Source: Candidatus Omnitrophota bacterium (GTDB lineage Bacteria; Omnitrophota; Gorgyraeia; 2-01-FULL-45-10). Taken from it: a stretch of DNA of 64,000 nucleotides. Numbering within the stretch: position 1 is the stretch's first letter; every line of letters begins with the position of its first letter. Position numbers and translations under genes: made by a program. Below the pieces are notes generated by a model that had not been told where the DNA came from, searched no databases, and saw only the letters and a list, made by a program, of their open reading frames with translations. Shown here in pieces: positions 33,077 through 41,110 of the stretch. The stretch is taken from the NCBI GenBank assembly GCA_041650805.1, contig JBAZKM010000002.1:1-64000 (forward strand). The letters run 5' to 3'.

Positions 33077-34798
33077 TCAAATATACCCTCTCTCCTTCGC
33101 TACCTCGAATATCCCTCCGGCTATCTCCGCCGGTTCCAGCCCTCCTTTGCCTCCGTGCTCCAAAAATACTACGAGACAGACCCTGGGGTCATCATAGGGG
33201 GCAAAGCCGGTGAACCACGCATGCGTCCTGCCCTGGGGGTTCTGTGCCGTCCCTGTCTTACCCGCCACGACGACTCCTTCTACACCGGAGCGGCGGCCTG
33301 TCCCGTCCGCGCTACTGACGACTTCGCGCATCCCTTCTCTGACCTTACGGATAGTATCACTGCGCAATCCTATATTTTTTGAACGAACATCGGCCACGAC
33401 GCTTGAATCGATCTGTTTCACAAGATACGGCCTGACGATCTTCCCGCCGTTAGCTATCACGGCGGTCATCTGCATCACCTGGATCGGGGTCACAAGAAGG
33501 AACCCCTGCCCGATGGAATAATTGAGCGTTTCACCCTCATACCAATTCTCGTTCCTTGCAAGGCGTTTCCAGAGTTTCCCCGGTACCAGCCCTCCGACCT
33601 CATCCGGCAGATCTATGCCGGTCGGCCTTCCGAAACCGAACGCCTTGGCGTAGGCCTCGATGATATCGGCACCTATGAGCCGGCCGGTGGAATAGAAGAA
33701 TACGTTGCAGGAATTTTTTAGGCCTTCGACGACCATCTGCGGGCCGTGGCCCGTCTCTTTCCAGCAGTCGAACTTGGATCTTCCGAGGGCGTAGCTCCCA
33801 TTGCATACAAAGGTCGTGTTGGGGGTGATCTTCCCTGAGTTCAGCGCGGCGGAGGCTATGACGATCTTAAATACGGACCCGGGGGCATAGAGCGCCGATA
33901 TCGCCCTGTCAGAAAGCGGCCTGCCCTTCCTGTCCATAAGGAGCCTAACCCGTTCATCGGACCCGTCCGGCCTTACGAAGACGTTGGGGTCGAACGCCGG
34001 GTGGCTCGCCAGCGCGAGCACCTCTCCGTTCCTCGGGTCCATCACCACTACGGCCCCGTTCCTGTCGCCCAGAAGCCTGTCTACGGTCTCCTGGATAGCG
34101 ATATCGACGGTCAGGTAAATATCTTTGCCGGCGGACGGCTCTTTAACGCCGAGGACCTTCCTCTGACGCCCTTTGTTATCGACCTGTATCTGCATGCCGC
34201 CGTCAAGGCCGGTCAGATACCTGTCATAACGCTTCTCCAGCCCGGAACGTCCTACCAGGTCCTTCGGGCGGTACCCGTAATCGCGGAGCCCCTCGAGCTC
34301 TTCCTCGGTGACCTCGCTCAGATACCCGAATATGTGGCTCCCCGAATCGTTATATATGTAATGGCGCCTGGACCGCGTCTCTATGACGAGGCCGCTGATA
34401 TCGGTGCTCGCCTCTTCCAGTACCATCGCTTTATCTTTGCCTATATCTTCTATCACGGTCACCGGCGCATAGGGTTTCGCGCTCGCTTTCGATAACGCCT
34501 TCCGTATCTTTTCATCCTGGATCCCCAGGACATCTTTCAGGGTCTGCATGAAGTGCGTCCTGTCCCGCAGCTCCTGATATACCACCGCCACATCGAAGGC
34601 AAGACGGTCCCGCACAAGCGGCACGCCCCTCCTGTCGAAGAAAGTCCCGCGGGGACCGTCTATCGGGATTATCCGGATGACATTATTCTTCGAGAGGCGC
34701 GAATAAAAATTGAACCTCACAAGCTGCGTGTAGAAGAGCGCTATGACAAGAGAGGCAAAAAGTACGGATATGGCCGCGCGCACGGTTTTCTCGTTCAT
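33077..34798 (-). CDS. mrdA: Penicillin-binding protein 2 (transpeptidase)
   Basis: Cross-links peptidoglycan during elongation. 573 residues: membrane anchor (about 7-27), PBP dimer domain, and transpeptidase with SVFK (active Ser, in APGSVFKIV), SCN (in GLKNSCNVFF) and KTG (in VAGKTGTAQ). It overlaps mreD by four bases and precedes rodA, the usual mre-mrdA-rodA order. Confidence 0.97.
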   Translation of the reverse strand: MNEKTVRAAISVLFASLVIALFYTQLVRFNFYSRLSKNNVIRIIPIDGPRGTFFDRRGVPLVRDRLAFDVAVVYQELRDRTHFMQTLKDVLGIQDEKIRKALSKASAKPYAPVTVIEDIGKDKAMVLEEASTDISGLVIETRSRRHYIYNDSGSHIFGYLSEVTEEELEGLRDYGYRPKDLVGRSGLEKRYDRYLTGLDGGMQIQVDNKGRQRKVLGVKEPSAGKDIYLTVDIAIQETVDRLLGDRNGAVVVMDPRNGEVLALASHPAFDPNVFVRPDGSDERVRLLMDRKGRPLSDRAISALYAPGSVFKIVIASAALNSGKITPNTTFVCNGSYALGRSKFDCWKETGHGPQMVVEGLKNSCNVFFYSTGRLIGADIIEAYAKAFGFGRPTGIDLPDEVGGLVPGKLWKRLARNENWYEGETLNYSIGQGFLLVTPIQVMQMTAVIANGGKIVRPYLVKQIDSSVVADVRSKNIGLRSDTIRKVREGMREVVSSADGTGRRSGVEGVVVAGKTGTAQNPQGRTHAWFTGFAPYDDPRVCLVVFLEHGGKGGLEPAEIAGGIFEVAKERGYI

Positions 34799-35307
34799 AA
34801 GAGATCGTCCGGCTCCCTGAGCCCGTATACGGCTATGAGCTTTGAAAATATCGGGATCGATACCAGGGCGGTATAGAGACCGGAGGGCACTATGGAGTGC
34901 ATGAGATAATCGGAGAATGCGATACCGTGCAACTCCGCGGCCAGCACAGAGATCTTGAAATGAAAGGCCATCGACAGGAAGACGAATATCAGCACGATGT
35001 AAAATTGCGTAGTCCTGGACTCTTTAAAAAATTTCGCATTAAGCGCGCCCACGGTGAGGCCCGTGATACCCAGGACCAGCATATTGACACCGAAGATGTC
35101 GGCGGAGAAGAGGTCTTTCAGCAATCCGCCTGCCAGGCCCGCCTCCAATCCTTTCTTCGGGCCGCAGAAGAGCGCAAAGAATATCACCAGCGCGGATACG
35201 AGATCGGGGGAGGCGCCGAATATCCGCACGCGATGCAGCACGGTAAGGTGCAGCAGGACGGCGGCCAGCATGAGCATATAGAGCCCTCGCCTGTTTACCG
35301 TATGCAC
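34795..35307 (-). CDS. mreD: Rod shape-determining protein MreD
   Basis: 170 residues, about five membrane helices, and the motif GLLKDLFSADIFGVNML that marks MreD. It starts with GTG, with GGAGG a few bases before, and overlaps the mreC stop by 13 bases. It joins MreB and MreC to the wall synthases. Confidence 0.92.
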   Translation of the reverse strand: MHTVNRRGLYMLMLAAVLLHLTVLHRVRIFGASPDLVSALVIFFALFCGPKKGLEAGLAGGLLKDLFSADIFGVNMLVLGITGLTVGALNAKFFKESRTTQFYIVLIFVFLSMAFHFKISVLAAELHGIAFSDYLMHSIVPSGLYTALVSIPIFSKLIAVYGLREPDDLL

Positions 35308-36068
35308 AGCACCTCCTCCACTTTCGCTAGGTCCTGCGCAGGCTTCACGATCGCGTATTTGTAGAGCCGCCCCGGTTCCTTGTCCACGCTCTCTACATAA
35401 CCTACAAGGACGTCCCTGGGAAATATGCTGCCCAACCCGGCGGTGAATACTACGTCCCCCTCTTTCACATCCGCATCGAGCGCTATGTATATCATCTTGC
35501 AGTATCCGTCGGGCCTGCCCACAAGGATACCGCCCTGGCGGTTCCGCTGTATAAGGACGCCCACTTTCGAGTTAGGGTCGCTGATCAGGAGGATCTTGCT
35601 CGAACGCCTCCCAAGCTCCACCACCCTGCCGACGAGCCCGCGCACCGAGAGGACGGCCCTGTTCTGCCTTATGCCGTTATTCAGGCCTTTGTCTATTATT
35701 ATGGAATTGGACCAGTTTGACGGGTCCCTGCCGATGACCTGTGCCGCTATGGTCGCGTAAGGCAGCTCCTTTTTGAATTCCAGTATCTCCCTGAGCCGCG
35801 CATTCTCAGCCGCGAACGACTTCATCTCCTCTATCCTTCTCGACAGGTAATCGATCCTGGCCCTCAGGAGACGGTTCTCCTCCCTGAACGAGGCGAACGG
35901 GATCATTCTCTTTATGGCACCGGGGATGCCATGGACCGTCTTCAGGACCGGCGAGGCAGAGTCGACCGACGCTATCCTGAACCGGCCCGGATCGTTTCTT
36001 ATGACAAGGAATATGATGAGGAAGAGGGAAAAGAGGAGAAGGGTCTTTAATATCTTATGCTTGTGCAC
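35295..36068 (-). CDS. mreC: Rod shape-determining protein MreC
   Basis: 257 residues: an N-terminal membrane helix (about 8-24), a coiled coil (REENRLLRARIDYLSRRIEEM), and the beta-barrel domain (AQVIGRDPSNWSNSIIIDKG, GLVGRVVELG). Scaffold between MreB and the periplasmic enzymes. Lies 21 bases after mreB. Confidence 0.95.
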   Translation of the reverse strand: MHKHKILKTLLLFSLFLIIFLVIRNDPGRFRIASVDSASPVLKTVHGIPGAIKRMIPFASFREENRLLRARIDYLSRRIEEMKSFAAENARLREILEFKKELPYATIAAQVIGRDPSNWSNSIIIDKGLNNGIRQNRAVLSVRGLVGRVVELGRRSSKILLISDPNSKVGVLIQRNRQGGILVGRPDGYCKMIYIALDADVKEGDVVFTAGLGSIFPRDVLVGYVESVDKEPGRLYKYAIVKPAQDLAKVEEVLCIR

Positions 36069-36089
36069 ATCTACCGTTGGTAGTCCGTC

Positions 36090-37163
36090 TTACCGTTCAA
36101 GTCTGGGTATTATAGTGACTTTCTTGAGATACTTTATCTCGCTCAGGACCTTGCCGGTGCCGAGAGCAACGGCGGTCATCGGGTCTTCGGCCACATGCAC
36201 GGGCAGGCCCGTCTCTTCGGATATCAGCTTATCTATGCCCTTCAGGAGAGAGCCGCCGCCGGCCAGCACTATCCCCTTTTCGATGAGATCGGCGGATAGT
36301 TCCGGAGGGGTGCGCTCAAGGGTTATCCTGACCGCTTCCACTATCTGAGCTATAGGTTCCGCCATGGCCTCGCGTATCTCTTCGCTGGTTATGGTAACGG
36401 TCTTGGGAAGCCCCGCAACCAGGTCGCGCCCCTTCACTTCCATGGTAAGCTCCTGCTCGAGCGGATAGGCCGAACCTATCTTTATCTTTATATCTTCGGC
36501 CGTGCGTTCGCCTATCATGAGGTTGTAATTTTTCTTGAGGCTGTTTATTATGGCTTCGTCCAGCTCATCGCCGCCTACCCGCACCGACTTCGAGAAGACG
36601 ATGCCCGCCAGCGATATGACGGCCATTTCGGTGGTGCCGCCGCCTATATCGATTATCATGTTACCGGAGGGGTCCTGTATGGGAAGGCCTACGCCTATGG
36701 CAGCCGCCATCGGCTCTTCTATCATGAATACTTCGCGCGCGCCGGCATGGAGGGCCGAGTCCTTTACCGCGCGCTTCTCGACTTCGGTGATCCCTGAAGG
36801 TATTGCGATCACTATGCGCGGGCGGACGAGGCGCCGGGACTGGTTCACCTTCTTTATGAAATACCTGAGCATCGCCTCCGATATCTCAAAATCGGTGATG
36901 ACGCCGTGCCTCATGGGCCTTATCGCGACGATGTTGCCGGGGGTCCTGCCGAGCATCCTCTTCGCCTCTTCCCCTACGGCAAGCACGTTTGAAGTCCCCG
37001 CCTGTATGGCCACGACCGACGGCTCACAGAGCACGATCCCCTGGTTTTTCAGATAGACGAGCGTCGTCGCCGTGCCGAGGTCGATACCCATATCATTTGA
37101 AAAAAGACCAAGCACTTCGTTATAAACTTTGGTAGAAATACTCAGGATATTCTTCAAATTCAT
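36090..37163 (-). CDS. mreB: Rod shape-determining protein MreB
   Basis: Bacterial actin that guides lateral wall growth. Phosphate motif 1 is GIDLGTATTLVYLKNQG; phosphate 2 IDIGGGTTEMAVIS; adenosine motif LAGGGSLLKGID. The ATG at 37163 is chosen because GGAG lies 7 bases before it; a TTG at 37196 in frame has no such site and would fall in the promoter region. The protein has 357 residues from this start, slightly over the usual 335-347. First gene of its unit. Confidence 0.97.
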   Translation of the reverse strand: MNLKNILSISTKVYNEVLGLFSNDMGIDLGTATTLVYLKNQGIVLCEPSVVAIQAGTSNVLAVGEEAKRMLGRTPGNIVAIRPMRHGVITDFEISEAMLRYFIKKVNQSRRLVRPRIVIAIPSGITEVEKRAVKDSALHAGAREVFMIEEPMAAAIGVGLPIQDPSGNMIIDIGGGTTEMAVISLAGIVFSKSVRVGGDELDEAIINSLKKNYNLMIGERTAEDIKIKIGSAYPLEQELTMEVKGRDLVAGLPKTVTITSEEIREAMAEPIAQIVEAVRITLERTPPELSADLIEKGIVLAGGGSLLKGIDKLISEETGLPVHVAEDPMTAVALGTGKVLSEIKYLKKVTIIPRLER

Positions 37164-37199
37164 GCGGTATCTCCGGGTTCTATTTTTATATCTCAAGCG

Positions 37200-37228
37200 A
37201 TATTAACAGAAAAGAGCACCTTTGTCAA
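37200..37228 (-). promoter_or_regulatory. Promoter of the mreBCD-mrdA-rodA unit
   Basis: -35 TTGACA (37223-37228), 17-base spacer, -10 TAATAT (37200-37205), located between aroA and mreB. Confidence 0.83.
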
Positions 37229-37249
37229 AATAAATATTCTATCACCTTA

Positions 37250-38524
37250 CTATATAAGGGATTGAAGCGCCCGAAAAAATCCGGGGAATGATTTGGAGAC
37301 GCACGCGATATCGTCGATGGCGCTCTCCCCCCTGGCGGTGAGCGCCGCTATCGCCATAGCCATACAGGTCCTGTGGTCCCCAAAACTTTTGAGCGCCGCC
37401 CCCCGCAGGGAATCGATGCCCTCTATTACTACATCCTCCCCGTCCGGGCGGATGCGCGCGCCCATGGCGGTCAGGTTCTCTATCATCGAGTGTATCCTGT
37501 CCGTCTCCTTGACCTTCAGCTCACCGGAACCCTTTATCGTGGTCCGGCCTTTTGAAAGCGCGGCCAGCACAAATATCACAGGGAGCTCGTCTATCACGGA
37601 TGGTATCGACTCCCTCTCTATCGTTATGCCCCGGGTCCTGCCTGAACGGACTATGATATCCGCACAGGGCTCAAATGAGTTCTTCCTGTTGACTATCTTC
37701 ACGGAGGCGCCCATCCTCGACAGTATATCCAGTATCCCCGCCCTGGTCGGATTTATACCTACGCCTTTTATCCGGACCTTCGACCCGCCCAGGAGCACCG
37801 CCCCCGCAATAAAAAAACTGGCGCTGGATATGTCCCGCGGGATCTCGAACGATCTCGGCTTCAGCTCCCTCCGGCCTTTCAGCAGGACCGTCTTCCCGGT
37901 GACCTTTATCCCCGCGCCGAAGTGTTTAAGCATCCGTTCGGTATGGTCCCGCGACCTGAAGCTCTCGCGCACCGTGGTCAGCCCGTCCGCGTAAAGGGCG
38001 GCCAGGAGCACTGCCGACTTCACCTGTGCGCTCGCAACGGGCATCCTGTAGTCGATGGGCCTGACCGTACCGCCCCTGACCACCAGAGGAGGATATCCGC
38101 CTTTCTGAGCGCGGATATCTACACCCATCAGGGAGAGAGGTTCCGTCACCCTCGCCATGGGCCTGCCGGAAAGGGACTCCGCGCCCGTCAGGGTCGCCTC
38201 AAAATCCTGGCCTGCCAGTATGCCGGCCAGAAGACGCATAGAAGTCCCGGACTCTCCTACATAGATATTGCCGGACGGTCTCTTTAATCCGTTCAACCCG
38301 CTGCCGTATATGGCGGTGATGCCGTTCGTATCCGATACCCTGATACCCATATCCCGGAAGGCATCTGCGGTGTACCTGCAATCATCGCACTCAAGGACGC
38401 CTTTCGCTTCCGTCTTCCCCTTCGCGATGGCGCCACAGATCAGGGCCCTGTGGGAAATGGATTTATCGCCGGGGAGCGTTATCTCCCCCGACAATCTCCG
38501 TATAGGATTTATAATGGTACTCAC
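37250..38524 (-). CDS. aroA: 3-phosphoshikimate 1-carboxyvinyltransferase (EPSP synthase)
   Basis: Adds enolpyruvate to shikimate-3-phosphate in aromatic amino acid synthesis. 424 residues; motifs LPGDKSISHRALICGAIA, LAGILAGQDFEATLTGAESLSGRPM and, near the C-terminus, FGDHRTCMAMAIAAL are intact. Class can be judged as the non-E. coli type from LAGQ-F. Start is GTG at 38524 with AGAGG 7 bases before. A heptad repeat lies between it and rluD. Confidence 0.96.
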   Translation of the reverse strand: MSTIINPIRRLSGEITLPGDKSISHRALICGAIAKGKTEAKGVLECDDCRYTADAFRDMGIRVSDTNGITAIYGSGLNGLKRPSGNIYVGESGTSMRLLAGILAGQDFEATLTGAESLSGRPMARVTEPLSLMGVDIRAQKGGYPPLVVRGGTVRPIDYRMPVASAQVKSAVLLAALYADGLTTVRESFRSRDHTERMLKHFGAGIKVTGKTVLLKGRRELKPRSFEIPRDISSASFFIAGAVLLGGSKVRIKGVGINPTRAGILDILSRMGASVKIVNRKNSFEPCADIIVRSGRTRGITIERESIPSVIDELPVIFVLAALSKGRTTIKGSGELKVKETDRIHSMIENLTAMGARIRPDGEDVVIEGIDSLRGAALKSFGDHRTCMAMAIAALTARGESAIDDIACVSKSFPGFFRALQSLI

Positions 38525-38538
38525 ATTTATTCCTCTTA

Positions 38539-38566
38539 AGCTGAAAGCTGATAGCTGACAGCTATT
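38539..38566. repeat. Heptanucleotide repeat, AGCTGAN family, 4 units, before aroA
   Basis: Units AGCTGAA, AGCTGAT, AGCTGAC, AGCTATT lie between rluD and aroA, immediately upstream of the aroA ribosome binding site. Same family as the tracts at 2194 and 46751. Confidence 0.87.
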
Positions 38567-38569
38567 ATA

Positions 38570-39493
38570 TCACACCTTCTTCTTAGTTTCTTTCTCTATA
38601 ACTCCGGCTATATCGTCCGGCAGGTCGCTTGAAAATTCCATGTATTTCTTCGTTACCGGGTGGACGAATCCGAGCATCTTTGCGTGCAGCGCCGGCCGCG
38701 ACAGGTCCCCTCTCGTACCATACTGGGCATCCCCGAGCACCGGGTGGTCTATATATGCCATGTGGACGCGTATCTGGTGGGTCCTGCCTGTGCCCAGAAT
38801 AAGTTCCAGAAGCGTAAAATATTTAAACCGCCTGAGGACGCGATAGGATGTCCTGGCATCTTTACTCGTCTCTTCGAACCTTACCGCCATCTTCTTCCTG
38901 TCATGGGCGCTGCGGCCGACGGGCAGATCTATCACGCCGTTATCCAGCTCGACGACGCCTTTCACTAACGCTACGTAGACCCTGCGCGTCGTCTTATTTT
39001 TGAACTGTTTGGCGAGAGACCTGTGGACCGCTTCGTTCTTTGCCACGACCAGAAGGCCGGACGTCCCCTTGTCGAGCCGGTGTACTATGCCCGGCCTGAG
39101 AGCGTCCCCCGAGGCAGGCAGCCCTTTGCAATGGGCCACCAGGGCGTTCGCAAGCGTCCCGGTCCAATTCCCTGGCGCCGGATGCACGACCATGCCGGCA
39201 GGTTTATTGACCACGAGCAGATACTTGTCTTCATATACGATATCGAGCGGGATATCCTCGCCTTCCAGTGAAGGCGGTGAGGCGGTAGGCACACGGACCT
39301 CTATCATGTCTCCCGACCTCATCCTGTAATTATTCTTTCCCGGGGCGCCGTTCACCGTGACATCGCCGGAGACGATCAGTTTCTGTATCGATGCCCTGGA
39401 AAACCTGTCAGGGAGGCTCTCCGCTAAAAATTTGTCAAGCCGCCTCCCGCGATTCCCCTCGGTGACGCTTATCTTTATGGTCTTCTTTTCCAT
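38570..39493 (-). CDS. rluD: RluD-type 23S rRNA pseudouridine synthase
   Basis: An S4 RNA-binding domain (about 8-70: RRLDKFLAESLPDRFSRASIQKLI) precedes the RsuA/RluD catalytic domain with the active Asp in H-R-L-D-K-G-T-S-G. It converts uridines in 23S rRNA helix 69, if it is RluD proper; RluA/RluC-like sites are possible. I choose ATG at 39493, with AGGA 7 bases before; 12 more codons are open upstream to 39529 but inside lgt. The gene overlaps lgt by 19 bases. Confidence 0.93.
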   Translation of the reverse strand: MEKKTIKISVTEGNRGRRLDKFLAESLPDRFSRASIQKLIVSGDVTVNGAPGKNNYRMRSGDMIEVRVPTASPPSLEGEDIPLDIVYEDKYLLVVNKPAGMVVHPAPGNWTGTLANALVAHCKGLPASGDALRPGIVHRLDKGTSGLLVVAKNEAVHRSLAKQFKNKTTRRVYVALVKGVVELDNGVIDLPVGRSAHDRKKMAVRFEETSKDARTSYRVLRRFKYFTLLELILGTGRTHQIRVHMAYIDHPVLGDAQYGTRGDLSRPALHAKMLGFVHPVTKKYMEFSSDLPDDIAGVIEKETKKKV

Positions 39494-40227
39494 AGCATGA
39501 TCCTGTAGATGAGAACGGACACGGCGCACAAAAACAGGGCGGCGCTAACGACTTGAGAGAAAGTGAGGCCATACGCGACCGGCGCGTTGTCGCCCCTTAA
39601 GAACTCCGCCAGGAACCTCTTGGACGAATAGAGGACGCAGTAGCCGAGGAATATCTCCCCGTAGAATTTCCTTCTCCCCTGCCAGATACGCAGTATAACG
39701 AATATGGCCAACAGCGCCAGCGCGGAGTATACCTGGGCCGGGAGGCGTAACTCGGAAGATCCGGGGAAGATGACGCCTAAAAGAGAGCCGGGCTGCGCTT
39801 CTTTCCCGAAACAGCATCCGTTAAGGAAGCACCCTATGCGTCCGAAACTTTGAGCGAGGGCCACATAAGGAGCAAAGAGATCGGCGGTATTCCAGAAACT
39901 CAATTTCTGCCATCTAAGATAAAACCACATGGCCGCCAGGCCGAAAAAAAACCCGCCGTACCACACGAGCCCGCCCTCCGGCAGTTTCAGGACATCAAGC
40001 GGATGGCGGAGGTAATAGGGCGAGTTCATGGCGACGTACAGGAGCCGGGCGCCTGATATGCCGGCTATGAGCACGATGACGGCAGTATCCGTCATACGGT
40101 TACTGTCCAGTCCGAACCCGGACGAGTTACGCCGGATCAGAAAGAGCGACACCGCGAAGCCTATCGCCAGCATGGTACCGTAGGAATATATAGAGAAGGC
40201 GCCTAAAGTGAGAAGGACGGGATGCAT
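39475..40227 (-). CDS. lgt: Prolipoprotein diacylglyceryl transferase
   Basis: Transfers diacylglyceryl to the lipobox Cys of prolipoproteins. 250 residues, about seven membrane helices; signature SFGRIGCFLNGCCFGKEA and the earlier GGLVWYGGFFFG are intact. It directly follows lspA, so the first two steps of lipoprotein maturation are encoded together. Confidence 0.96.
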   Translation of the reverse strand: MHPVLLTLGAFSIYSYGTMLAIGFAVSLFLIRRNSSGFGLDSNRMTDTAVIVLIAGISGARLLYVAMNSPYYLRHPLDVLKLPEGGLVWYGGFFFGLAAMWFYLRWQKLSFWNTADLFAPYVALAQSFGRIGCFLNGCCFGKEAQPGSLLGVIFPGSSELRLPAQVYSALALLAIFVILRIWQGRRKFYGEIFLGYCVLYSSKRFLAEFLRGDNAPVAYGLTFSQVVSAALFLCAVSVLIYRIMLWKRRP

Positions 40228-40241
40228 ACTTTTTTAACGGC

Positions 40242-40679
40242 TCAGGTTTTATGTTTCAACAACCGTAACGCCAGGATGACGGCGCCGACCGTTATGCAGG
40301 AGTCGGCCACGTTAAAGACGGGCCAGATACGGAAATCGAGAAAATCTATAACGCACCCGAACCTTAACCTGTCTGCGAGATTGCCGAGCGCGCCGCCGAG
40401 CACCAGGCCCAATGACAGGGCGAATAACGGATCGCCCGCCCTGCGGATGAGGGCATACGCCGTTAAAGATAAAGCGGCGATCACAGAAAAAACTATAAAG
40501 AAGGCCTGCTGGTCCCTGAAGAGCCCGAAGGCGACGCCTTTGTTCAGCACCAGCGTAAGGTGAAATATGCCGGGGATCACCGCGACCGGTCCGGAACCGG
40601 AAAGGGTATTATATATGACTATCTTCGTGATCCGGTCTGCGATGAATACACACGATGCTGTCCAAAAGACGTATGACAC
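40242..40679 (-). CDS. lspA: Lipoprotein signal peptidase
   Basis: Aspartic membrane protease that removes lipoprotein signal peptides. 145 residues, four membrane helices. Catalytic Asp residues are in G-N-L-A-D-R-L (GALGNLADRLRFGCVIDF) and F-N-V-A-D-S. It begins two bases after the TraR/DksA-like gene ends. Confidence 0.96.
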   Translation of the reverse strand: MSYVFWTASCVFIADRITKIVIYNTLSGSGPVAVIPGIFHLTLVLNKGVAFGLFRDQQAFFIVFSVIAALSLTAYALIRRAGDPLFALSLGLVLGGALGNLADRLRFGCVIDFLDFRIWPVFNVADSCITVGAVILALRLLKHKT

Positions 40680-40680
40680 G

Positions 40681-41106
40681 TCATTTGACCTCTTTGGCTT
40701 CCTGGCATACGATACAGAGTTCCGTATACGGCAACGCGGTGAGACGCTTCTTCGCTATATTCTTTCCGCACTGGAGGCACATGCCGTACGTGCCCTCCTC
40801 CACCCGCTTCAGCGCTTCATCTATGAAGAATAAGACCTTCTGTTCATCACTGGCCCTGCCGAGAGAAAACTCCCTTTCGTAATCGTCGCTCGCCATATCG
40901 GCCATATGATAAGAATATCCGGAGAGGTCACCCGATGCGTCGCGCTGGGATTTGTTGAGAGTATCTTCCGTGAGATGAGAAAGCTGCCCGGAGATCTTCT
41001 CCCGCTCTTTGAGGAGGAGCTCCTTGTACGCCTTGAGCCCTTTTTTGTCCATCTTCTTACCTGCGGCGGCCTTCTTCGTCTTCTTCGCCCGTATGATCTT
41101 TTTCAT
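40681..41106 (-). CDS. TraR/DksA family zinc-finger protein
   Basis: 141 residues: Lys-rich start, a coiled coil (about 25-95) and a C4 zinc finger (CLQCGKNIAKKRLTALPYTELCIVC). DksA-type proteins enter the RNA polymerase secondary channel. Between ileS and lspA such a gene is common in many phyla (sometimes as a fusion to lspA). The coiled-coil tip has D-A-S-G-D, not the classical D-x-x-D-A, so transcription control in the DksA manner is uncertain. Confidence 0.9.
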   Translation of the reverse strand: MKKIIRAKKTKKAAAGKKMDKKGLKAYKELLLKEREKISGQLSHLTEDTLNKSQRDASGDLSGYSYHMADMASDDYEREFSLGRASDEQKVLFFIDEALKRVEEGTYGMCLQCGKNIAKKRLTALPYTELCIVCQEAKEVK

Positions 41107-41110
41107 TTAT